In this document: positions 1-5,437 of the stretch, one piece after another | Numbering within the stretch: position 1 is the stretch's first letter | Layout of the letters: each line of letters starts with the position of its first letter | Source of the DNA: Omnitrophica WOR_2 bacterium RIFCSPLOWO2_12_FULL_46_30 | Lineage (GTDB): Bacteria; Omnitrophota; Gorgyraeia; Gygaellales; UBA12090 | Assembly: GCA_001805845.1 (NCBI GenBank) | Contig: MHHA01000039.1 | Coordinates: 5,488-12,830 of the forward strand | Length of the DNA stretch: 7,343 bases | Reading direction: 5' to 3' | Made by a program: the position numbers and the translations under genes | The notes under the pieces: model-generated | Seen by the model: the letters and a program-made list of their open reading frames with translations, nothing else | What the model was told of the DNA's origin: nothing | Database searches by the model: none

Positions 1-26
1 TATTTACTACAAATTTATCAGAAGAA

Positions 27-32
27 AGGAGG
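27..32 (+). promoter_or_regulatory. Shine-Dalgarno site of the first cold-shock gene
   Basis: A perfect AGGAGG lies 9 bases before the ATG at 42, in a purine-rich stretch. It fixes the start of the first cold-shock protein. Only 41 bases of leader are visible, so the promoter and any long cold-responsive 5' leader would lie outside the window. Confidence 0.85.
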
Positions 33-41
33 TAGTAAGTA

Positions 42-242
42 ATGGCAAGAGGAAAAGTAAAATGGTTCTCAAACCAGAAAGGTTATGGTTTCATTACTCC
101 CGAATCCGGCAGCGATGTATTTGTGCATCATAGCGCGATTCAGGGTGACGGCTATAAGTCTTTAGACGAAGGGCAGGAAGTTGAATTTGAAATTGAAAAA
201 GGCCCTAAGGGAGAGCAGGCTACGAAAGTGGTGAAAGTGTAA
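42..242 (+). CDS. Cold-shock domain protein (CspA family), canonical type
   Basis: This 66-residue protein is a single cold-shock domain, the usual length for bacterial CspA-type proteins. These bind single-stranded RNA and DNA in the cytoplasm, melt secondary structure and act as RNA chaperones and antiterminators. Both nucleic-acid-binding motifs are visible: RNP1 as KGYGFI (residues 13-18) and RNP2 as VFVHHSAI (residues 26-33). The KWF aromatic pair before RNP1 (W8, F9) is intact. The C-terminal half follows the family pattern, with an EGQEVEFEIEKGPKG core. The ATG is set by a strong AGGAGG nine bases upstream. The gene is followed within 16 bases by a strong intrinsic terminator, and then by a second, divergent cold-shock gene. 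The family call is very secure. Whether this copy is cold-induced or constitutive cannot be told. Confidence 0.97.
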   Translation: MARGKVKWFSNQKGYGFITPESGSDVFVHHSAIQGDGYKSLDEGQEVEFEIEKGPKGEQATKVVKV

Positions 243-257
243 ACCAAAGGCAGCAGG

Positions 258-289
258 AGGCCCGGACTTTTGTCCGGGCCTTATTTTCT
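258..289 (+). terminator. Intrinsic terminator between the two cold-shock genes
   Basis: A perfect 10-bp stem has arms AGGCCCGGAC (258-267) and GTCCGGGCCT (272-281), closed by a TTTT loop. TTATTTT follows directly (281-287). This is a textbook Rho-independent terminator. The T-run ends only three bases before the next gene's AGGAGG, so the downstream gene has no room for a promoter after the hairpin. The element may be a read-through or attenuation point and not an absolute stop. Confidence 0.92.
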
Positions 290-290
290 A

Positions 291-296
291 AGGAGG
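291..296 (+). promoter_or_regulatory. Shine-Dalgarno site of the second cold-shock gene
   Basis: AGGAGG sits 7 bases before the ATG at 304, and just three bases after the T-run of the preceding terminator. This placement means the ribosome binding site is the first thing transcribed after any read-through. Confidence 0.85.
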
Positions 297-303
297 ATTA
301 AAA

Positions 304-507
304 ATGAATAATGGAAAAATCAAAAAACTCGTGCGCGAGCGAGGGTTCGGGTTTATCACCGATGCGGACGGTAAGGAAGTATTTTTTCACCAGAGCGGCC
401 TGATAGACGTCAGCTTTGAGGCCTTAAACGAAGGCCAAGAGGTTACCTTTGAGGTTGAAAAATCCCCTAAAGGCCCCCGCGCGGTCAATGTGAGCATCCA
501 GAAATAA
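304..507 (+). CDS. Divergent cold-shock domain protein
   Basis: This 67-residue protein is a single cold-shock domain related to the gene just upstream. RNP1 is RGFGFI (residues 13-18) and RNP2 is VFFHQSGL (residues 26-33), so the nucleic-acid face is largely kept. The shared tail reads NEGQEVTFEVEKSPKG. It departs at the first strand: the W-F pair found at residues 8-9 of the upstream paralogue is K8-L9 here, which removes a stacking aromatic that canonical CspA proteins use to bind nucleic acid. This suggests altered affinity or sequence preference; that is inference. Expression probably depends on read-through of the terminator at 258-289. The next gene starts 24 bases after the stop, so co-transcription with it is plausible. 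Confidence 0.93.
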   Translation: MNNGKIKKLVRERGFGFITDADGKEVFFHQSGLIDVSFEALNEGQEVTFEVEKSPKGPRAVNVSIQK

Positions 508-531
508 CGGCGCCATTCCTTTAGTTCCCCC

Positions 532-1815
532 ATGAAGATAGTCCTCATCGAGCCCCGCGCATCAGAAGCAAACGTCTATAGCAAGATACCCATGCCTCTT
601 TTAGGCCCCATATATTTAGGGACTATCCTGAAAAATAGAGGCCATACGGTTGAGATTTATAAAGAAGACGTCTCTATGCCTGATTATGCTAAGCTTGACG
701 CCGATCTCATCGGTATTTCCATCCTTACCTCAACTGCCCGGCGCGGCTATGAAATAGCCGGGAAATTTCCCAGGGAAAAGGTCATCATCGGCGGAATCCA
801 TGCCAGCCTGCTTCCTCAGGAAGCGGCGCAATTCTGCCGCCAGGTTATTATCGGCGAGGCGGAGGATTCCATCGTTGATGTCGTTGAGGGAAGGAATGCG
901 CAACGTTTCGTCTATGGGCAGGCGGTGGAAAACTTAGACCGCCTGCCCTACCCGGATTTTTCTTTGCTCAAGGGGTTCAAATACTCTTCGGCAATCATCC
1001 CGGTCTCTACATCCCGGGGGTGCCCTTTTGACTGCAGCTTTTGTTCCGTAACCAAAATCTTCGGCCGCAAATACCGTTTCCGCAGCGCGGAAAACGTAAT
1101 GCAGGAGCTGGAATCAAGAAAAACCAATGCCTTGTTTTTCTGCGATGATAATTTCGCCGCCCATCCCAAGCGCACTTACGCCCTGCTAAAGTTTATGCAG
1201 CTAAATAAAATCCGAAACTGGGCCTGTCAGGTGCGCTGCGACGCCGCCAAAGACGGCTCTCTGTTAGATAAAATGACCGCGGCAGGCTGCAAGGTTGTCT
1301 GCGTCGGCTTTGAATCTATTAACAGCCGCAGCCTTGAGGCCTATGAGAAGAAGCAGAGCGTCGGGGACATTATCAATTCCATACAATCTTTTCATAAGCG
1401 CCGGCTCAAGATTCACGGTATGTTCGTTTTGGGCGGCGATAATGATGACAGGAAGACCATCTGGGAGACGGTGAGGTTTGCCCGCAGGCAGAAAATAGAC
1501 ACCCTGCAGATGTGCGTGCTCACCCCTTTCCCGGGGACAAAGGTCTACGCTGACCTTGAAAGAGAAGGCCGTATTTTTACCAAGGACTGGAGCCTTTATG
1601 ACGGACAGCATATCGTTTTCAGGCCGAAACTGTTGTCGGCAAGGGAACTGCAGGTGAATCTGCTCAGGGCCTACTCTAAATTTTATGCTTTATCAAGGTC
1701 GCTATCGTTATTCCTGCGCCTGCATTTTCGCAACGCGCTTTTAAATTTAATGGGATGCTCAGTTATCCGGGAATGGAAGAGAGCCAACTGTAAGATGGCC
1801 TGGCTGCGGGTGTAA
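532..1815 (+). CDS. B12-binding-type radical SAM protein, substrate unknown
   Basis: This 427-residue protein has the two-domain layout of cobalamin-binding-type radical SAM enzymes. The N-terminal part (about residues 1-130) is a Rossmann-like B12-binding-type domain. It opens MKIVLIEP, has the GPIYLGTILKNRGH helix and contains GGIHAS near residue 90. I see no DxHxxG cobalt-ligating motif, so cobalamin binding is uncertain. The radical SAM core carries C164-x3-C168-x2-C171, the ligands of the 4Fe-4S cluster that cleaves S-adenosylmethionine. It also has GFES (259-262) and TPFPGT (to residue 336), both typical of the Elp3/MiaB-like superfamily. The C-terminal 80 residues are basic and aromatic, and I do not recognise them. 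The gap from the cold-shock gene is 24 bases, pyrimidine-rich, with no visible Shine-Dalgarno. MKIVLIEP is nevertheless the natural family start. Family members methylate, thiolate or rearrange varied substrates; neighbours do not reveal which. Confidence 0.92.
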   Translation: MKIVLIEPRASEANVYSKIPMPLLGPIYLGTILKNRGHTVEIYKEDVSMPDYAKLDADLIGISILTSTARRGYEIAGKFPREKVIIGGIHASLLPQEAAQFCRQVIIGEAEDSIVDVVEGRNAQRFVYGQAVENLDRLPYPDFSLLKGFKYSSAIIPVSTSRGCPFDCSFCSVTKIFGRKYRFRSAENVMQELESRKTNALFFCDDNFAAHPKRTYALLKFMQLNKIRNWACQVRCDAAKDGSLLDKMTAAGCKVVCVGFESINSRSLEAYEKKQSVGDIINSIQSFHKRRLKIHGMFVLGGDNDDRKTIWETVRFARRQKIDTLQMCVLTPFPGTKVYADLEREGRIFTKDWSLYDGQHIVFRPKLLSARELQVNLLRAYSKFYALSRSLSLFLRLHFRNALLNLMGCSVIREWKRANCKMAWLRV

Positions 1816-1830
1816 TCCGGGCTCTATTTT
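1798..1830 (+). terminator. Weak possible terminator at the end of the radical SAM gene
   Basis: GCCTGG (1798-1803) can pair with CCGGGC (1817-1822) using one G-U pair across a 13-base loop, and is followed by TCTATTTTT. The stem is short and overlaps the stop codon. It may weaken transcription into the next gene, but could equally be chance. Confidence 0.25.
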
Positions 1831-1837
1831 TAAAGAA

Positions 1838-1842
1838 AGGAG
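1838..1842 (+). promoter_or_regulatory. Shine-Dalgarno site of the EHGGK-repeat protein
   Basis: AGGAG, within the purine run AAAGGAGAGG, lies 8 bases before the ATG at 1851. It supports that start, which also gives a well-formed signal peptide. Confidence 0.8.
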
Positions 1843-1850
1843 AGGCAGTT

Positions 1851-2390
1851 ATGTTGAAAAAGGCAATGGTTGCGCTAACGGCGTTAACGCTCTCTATGGG
1901 AGTTACCCCGCTTGTCTTTGCTGCGGAGCACGCAGGTAAAGAGCATGGCGGTAAAACAACCCAGGAACATGGCGGGAAAGCTGAAGTCAAGGCTCCGTCG
2001 GCAGAGGATATCCGCGCGGCAATGAAGGCCTATGTGGATACAAAATCGCAAGCTACAGGGACCTTTGATATTCTGGATTCGGAAACAGGAAAGGCGCGTA
2101 AGTTAAAATTTGAGCGAGTGCATGAACGGGTAGGGAAAACCGGCGATTACTATTATTCTTGCGCTGATTTTAGCGATGCCGATTCAGGCGAGAAGCTTGA
2201 CCTTGACCTTGACCTGGCGGATAAGGATGGCAAGTTAGAGGTTGTGGATGTGAGAATTCACAAGGTCAGCGGAAAGGAGCGCTATACCTATGATGAGAAA
2301 GATAACCGTATCCCGCTGCCTGCGCTGAAAAAAGAAACGCACGAGCACGGCGGTAAGGAACATGGCGGCAAGGAGCACGGCGGTCAATAA
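1851..2390 (+). CDS. Exported protein of unknown function with terminal EHGGK (His-Gly) repeats
   Basis: This 179-residue protein starts with a clear signal peptide: MLKK, a hydrophobic stretch, then VFAA with cleavage likely after A24 or A25. The mature chain should therefore be periplasmic or secreted. It opens with EHAGK-EHGGK (residues 26-35) and another EHGGK (39-43), and closes with H164 followed by three tandem EHGG units (165-179). The histidines suggest binding of soft metals such as Cu, Ni or Zn at both termini; this is inference. The middle (about 48-155) is a mixed, probably beta-rich domain I cannot name. It has one cysteine (C104 in YYYSCADF) and an acidic LDLDLDLADKDGK stretch (116-128). 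There are no membrane segments besides the signal. A good Shine-Dalgarno lies 8 bases upstream. A hairpin with a T-run follows the stop, so it may end its transcript. No transporter or metal regulator is adjacent to confirm the metal role. Confidence 0.85.
   Translation: MLKKAMVALTALTLSMGVTPLVFAAEHAGKEHGGKTTQEHGGKAEVKAPSAEDIRAAMKAYVDTKSQATGTFDILDSETGKARKLKFERVHERVGKTGDYYYSCADFSDADSGEKLDLDLDLADKDGKLEVVDVRIHKVSGKERYTYDEKDNRIPLPALKKETHEHGGKEHGGKEHGGQ
1926..1979 (+). repeat. N-terminal EHGGK coding repeats
   Basis: Three 15-base units encode EHAGK, EHGGK and, after a TTQ spacer, EHGGK. Synonymous changes separate the units at DNA level (for example GAGCAC, GAGCAT, GAACAT). The protein pattern has therefore been kept while the DNA diverged, which points to selection on the peptide. 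Confidence 0.85.
2196..2213 (+). repeat. Three tandem CTTGAC hexamers
   Basis: Three exact in-frame copies of CTTGAC encode Leu-Asp three times (residues 116-121) in the acidic segment of the EHGGK protein. This is a short slippage-prone tract, and copy changes would stay in frame. Confidence 0.8.
2340..2387 (+). repeat. C-terminal EHGGK coding repeats
   Basis: Three tandem 15-base units, after one extra His codon, encode EHGGK, EHGGK and EHGGQ and finish the protein. They mirror the N-terminal set, again with synonymous differences between units. Confidence 0.85.
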
Positions 2391-2448
2391 AGCGTCATCG
2401 TAGCAGGCAGGCCTTTTCCGGGAGCAGGTAGTGCGTCGGTTTTGCAGG

Positions 2449-2482
2449 GAGCCAGTTTGAAAAGACTGGCTCGCTTTGTTTT
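2449..2482 (+). terminator. Terminator-like hairpin with GAAA loop, just before the glucan phosphorylase gene
   Basis: Arms GAGCCAGT (2449-2456) and ACTGGCTC (2465-2472) pair perfectly. Two more pairs (one U-G, one U-A) close a GAAA tetraloop at 2459-2462, a notably stable loop type. The sequence then reads GC followed by TTTGTTTT (2475-2482). This fits an intrinsic terminator for the EHGGK-repeat gene. The T-run touches the GGAG (2483-2486) of the next gene, so the hairpin would also lie in that gene's leader, where it could work as an attenuator. From 2391 to 2448 I see no convincing promoter. Confidence 0.8.
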
Positions 2483-2486
2483 GGAG
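2483..2486 (+). promoter_or_regulatory. Shine-Dalgarno site deciding the phosphorylase start
   Basis: GGAG lies 7 bases before the ATG at 2494. It favours that ATG over an in-frame TTG at 2476, which sits inside the terminator T-run and has no ribosome binding site. Confidence 0.75.
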
Positions 2487-2493
2487 TGAATGT

Positions 2494-4503
2494 ATGGAAA
2501 ATGAAAAATTAGTTTCTGAGTTTCTCTCATTGGTTAAAGTAGAAGATCCTGAAAATATCTACGCTAAAGAGATTAGCAATGGCAAATACTTTGGCCTGCC
2601 GCTTGGCAGCATCATTGAGGCAGAAAAACGGCTGCGCGCCAACTTTGAGCGCTCAATCGCTTATTTTTCAATGGAGTTTGGCCTGGCCTCAAGTTTTTAT
2701 AATAAATTCAGTTCGCTCCGGCCGGTTAGTTTACATAATAAAAATCAGGAACAGGAGGTATTCTCAAATTACCGGCTGGCCGACTATTTCTTTACCCTCA
2801 AGCTTGATAACATCATTGATATACCTTTATACAGCGGCGGCCTGGGAGTGCTGGCCGGAGATACCTTAAAGACAATGGCGGATTATAAACTGCCGGCGGT
2901 CGGGGTGGGCATGCTCTGGAATACCGGATACTTCAGGCAGAAATTCTGGTTTAAATACGGCCAGATGCCGGAGCGGATTCACTGGGATTTATATTCCTAT
3001 CCCGGCCTTATCCCCCTAAAGAATAGGATTAAAATATCCTTAAATTCCGAGGAGCTTCATCTGCGGCTGTGGAAGTATTACGTTTACAGCTATGGCCAGG
3101 ATTATGCCCTGCCGCTTATACTCTTAGATGCGAATATCGAGCCGAACAACGAAAAGAACAGGCATTTGACTGACCAGCTCTACCGGAGCGATGACGGCTG
3201 GATTAAGGCGATGCAGCGGGTGATCCTGGGTATGGGGGGCGCTCTTGCCCTTAAAGAGCTGGGTTACACCATAGATATTTATCATTTAAATGAGGGCCAT
3301 GCGGCGCTTGCCTTTATTGAAAAAGCGAGAAAGCTCAAGGTAAATGAGCGCGATGAGCTAAAGCGCCATTTTGTCTATACCTGCCATACGCCGGTTGAGG
3401 CAGGCCATGACCGCTTTAGCCCCGATGAGCTGGGCAGGCTCTTGCAAAAAGATGACTTTGCTCTTGCCCGGGAACTTGGCTTAGATACCGGCGGGATGAT
3501 CAATCTGACTTTATTCTCAATGAATATCGCATCCAGAATCAATGCGGTATCAAAAAGCCACCAGAAGGTAACGCATATCCAATTTCCCAAATATAAAGAA
3601 AAGATTAAATACGTCACCAACGGGGTGCATACGCATACCTGGATTTCGGATAGGTTTTTTGCGTTATATGAGAAGTTTCTTTCCGCTTTCGGCGATGTCA
3701 GGGCCAATCCTTTTATTCTGGCTGAGGTCAAACGTTTAAGGGATAATCCTGAATTTCGCGGCGCATTGTGGCAGGGCCACCAGGATAATAAATCCGGCCT
3801 TTGCGATTTTCTGGCTAAGTGGGGCCTCTCAAAAGACGTATTTACTATCTGCTGGGCAAGGCGGGTGGCGGCCTATAAGAGGCCAAGTTTGATCTTTCAG
3901 GATGTAGAAAGGCTGATTGCCATTTCAAAGAAGCTCGGGCCAATCCAGATAATTTTTGCCGGTAAGGCCCATCCCCAGGATAACCTTGGTTTTACCTACA
4001 TCAATGAGATGTTAGATAAGGTTGACCGGCTTAATCAGGCATATGACGGCCTGAAGATTATTATGCTGGAGAATTATGAGATTGCTTTAGCAAAGATGCT
4101 CACCTCCAGTGTTGATGTATGGCTGAATAATCCCCTTCCGCCCTTTGAGGCATCCGGAACAAGCGGGATGAAGGCCATTTTAAACGGAGTTATCCAGCTC
4201 ACCACGCTTGACGGCTGGGTTTGCGAGGCAGCGGATAAAAATATCGGAAAAATCTTTGGCTATAAGAGCGATGAAGGCAAATTAGGCAACGAGCACGACC
4301 TGCATATGAGCGATGACTCATCTGCGTTGTATGCCGCCGTAGAAGAGATGGCGCAGTTATATTATAAAACCAATCGTCAGGGTAAAGTTGATATTTCATC
4401 AAAGTGGCTGGACACAATGATTGATTGTATCGCCGCGGGGGCAGAATTTAATACCTACAGGATGCTTGATGAGTATAAACGGCTCGTCTGGAATATGGCT
4501 TAG
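2494..4503 (+). CDS. glgP: Alpha-glucan (glycogen/maltodextrin) phosphorylase, GT35 family
   Basis: This 669-residue enzyme should release glucose-1-phosphate from alpha-1,4-glucans using phosphate and pyridoxal phosphate in the cytoplasm. Family signatures are clear. IAYFSMEFGL ends near residue 64, and YSGGLGVLAGDTLK begins near residue 113. NEGHAALAF contains H269, and TCHTPVEAGHDRF starts at T296. CWARRVAAYKRP spans about 453-464, FAGKAH is near 488-493, and EASGTSGMK puts the pyridoxal-phosphate lysine at K560. It is shorter than the roughly 800-residue GlgP/MalP enzymes and resembles the short phosphorylases of archaea and deep-branching bacteria. About 40 residues (66-105) separate two motifs that are nearly contiguous in the short relatives I remember. 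The ATG at 2494 is preferred because GGAG lies 7 bases upstream. The gene heads a probable operon: the next start is 19 bases after the stop. The substrate could be glycogen or shorter maltodextrins. Confidence 0.93.
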   Translation: MENEKLVSEFLSLVKVEDPENIYAKEISNGKYFGLPLGSIIEAEKRLRANFERSIAYFSMEFGLASSFYNKFSSLRPVSLHNKNQEQEVFSNYRLADYFFTLKLDNIIDIPLYSGGLGVLAGDTLKTMADYKLPAVGVGMLWNTGYFRQKFWFKYGQMPERIHWDLYSYPGLIPLKNRIKISLNSEELHLRLWKYYVYSYGQDYALPLILLDANIEPNNEKNRHLTDQLYRSDDGWIKAMQRVILGMGGALALKELGYTIDIYHLNEGHAALAFIEKARKLKVNERDELKRHFVYTCHTPVEAGHDRFSPDELGRLLQKDDFALARELGLDTGGMINLTLFSMNIASRINAVSKSHQKVTHIQFPKYKEKIKYVTNGVHTHTWISDRFFALYEKFLSAFGDVRANPFILAEVKRLRDNPEFRGALWQGHQDNKSGLCDFLAKWGLSKDVFTICWARRVAAYKRPSLIFQDVERLIAISKKLGPIQIIFAGKAHPQDNLGFTYINEMLDKVDRLNQAYDGLKIIMLENYEIALAKMLTSSVDVWLNNPLPPFEASGTSGMKAILNGVIQLTTLDGWVCEAADKNIGKIFGYKSDEGKLGNEHDLHMSDDSSALYAAVEEMAQLYYKTNRQGKVDISSKWLDTMIDCIAAGAEFNTYRMLDEYKRLVWNMA

Positions 4504-4522
4504 CTCAAGAAGCGGATAAAGA

Positions 4523-5410
4523 ATGTCACTTAAGCTGGCGATAGAAAAATATATTACAGAGAACAGGAGGAAGGTTAATTTATCCATAGGCGAAAATCTC
4601 CCCTCTGCTAACGACAGGGTTTCCCGGGCGATGCGCTATGCAGTGCTTAACGGAGGAAAGAGGCTGCGCCCCGTTCTTTTTATTGCTGTTTTTGAGAGTT
4701 TAGGCGGAAGGATAGACAGCGGCATATTAACCATTGCCTCGGCGATAGAATTTATCCATACCTTCAGCTTAATCCAGGATGACCTGCCGGCGCTGGATAA
4801 CGATGACTACAGGAGAGGAAAGCCGGCGGCGCACAAGGTATTTGGCGAAGACATTGCTATTCTGGCTTCCGATAGTTTGTTAAATGCAGCATATAAAATA
4901 CTATTGGAAGAAGATGCGATTGCTGCGGGCCTGAAGGTAAAAATTGCTTCTGAATTGATGCGCACAGTCAAAATTTTAATCAGCGGCCAGGAGGGGGATT
5001 TGGCCTTGACTCCCCGAAAACCGGCAGGCCTTTTGCGATTAAAAGAAATCTACTCAGGCAAGACCGCGGCCCTGATTGCCGCCTGCGCAAAAATAGCCGG
5101 AATTTTAAGAGCGGTTAAAGCCGGAGAATTAAGGCGCCTCAATTCCTTTGGAATGAAGTTAGGCTTGAGCTATCAGATATTAGATGATATTTTAAATGTG
5201 ACCGCGGAGAATAAGGCATTTAAGGGAAGGAAGTTCAGCGACCAGCGAAAAGGGAAAATCACTTATGTTTCTCTCATCGGCCTCAGGAAGTCACAAGAAA
5301 TTGTTGAGAATTTGATGCGCCAGGCAAAACGAGAGCTCGCAAAGATAGACAAAATAGATAAAGGAACGCTGTTCCTCTTAGCCGATTTTATATTGCAAAG
5401 GAGATATTAG
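4523..5410 (+). CDS. ispA: Short-chain polyprenyl diphosphate synthase (farnesyl/geranylgeranyl type)
   Basis: This 295-residue trans-prenyltransferase condenses isopentenyl diphosphate with allylic diphosphates to make C15 or C20 precursors for quinones, carotenoids or undecaprenyl lipid. The IPP-binding GGKRLRP segment is present near residue 45. The first aspartate-rich motif is DDLPALD (D86-D92), the six-residue-spaced form of bacterial farnesyl synthases. It is preceded five residues earlier by F81, where these enzymes usually have an aromatic chain-length residue; a C15 product is therefore my first guess. GQEGDL and KTAALI follow in order. The second aspartate-rich motif is DDILN (D221, D222, N225) in place of the usual DDILD, and the GSD normally downstream is reduced to FSD. 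A fully active enzyme is likely but not certain. The start is 19 bases after the phosphorylase stop, with only a weak AAGAAG-type ribosome site. Confidence 0.9.
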   Translation: MSLKLAIEKYITENRRKVNLSIGENLPSANDRVSRAMRYAVLNGGKRLRPVLFIAVFESLGGRIDSGILTIASAIEFIHTFSLIQDDLPALDNDDYRRGKPAAHKVFGEDIAILASDSLLNAAYKILLEEDAIAAGLKVKIASELMRTVKILISGQEGDLALTPRKPAGLLRLKEIYSGKTAALIAACAKIAGILRAVKAGELRRLNSFGMKLGLSYQILDDILNVTAENKAFKGRKFSDQRKGKITYVSLIGLRKSQEIVENLMRQAKRELAKIDKIDKGTLFLLADFILQRRY

Positions 5411-5418
5411 CTCTAGTC

Positions 5419-5432
5419 CGCTATAGATAGCG
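5419..5432. promoter_or_regulatory. Inverted repeat CGCTATAGATAGCG before the msrAB start
   Basis: Perfect arms CGCTAT and ATAGCG fill the 27-base gap between the prenyl synthase stop and the MsrAB ATG at 5438. The right arm ends five bases before the ATG, where a Shine-Dalgarno would be expected, and none is obvious. It could be a small hairpin limiting initiation or a protein-binding site. Chance is also possible, and no function is established. Confidence 0.35.
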
Positions 5433-5437
5433 AAAAG

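Noticed and set aside
1264..1611. 115-codon - strand frame inside the radical SAM gene
   Set aside because: The + strand frame carries the conserved GFES and PFPGT motifs here, so the antisense frame is a shadow.
2199..2234. EF-hand-like calcium loop in LDLDLDLADKDGK
   Set aside because: The acidic spacing does not fit DxDxDG. The position five before the Gly is Leu, so a calcium loop is not supported.
2391..2448. Possible promoter for glgP
   Set aside because: I found no -35/-10 pair with acceptable spacing, so no promoter is claimed.
2476..2478. TTG start for glgP six codons upstream of the ATG
   Set aside because: It lies within the terminator T-run and lacks a ribosome site. GGAG at 2483-2486 fits the ATG at 2494.
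3375..3731. 118-codon - strand frame inside glgP
   Set aside because: It is fully inside a gene with clear GT35 motifs, and its translation has no family features.
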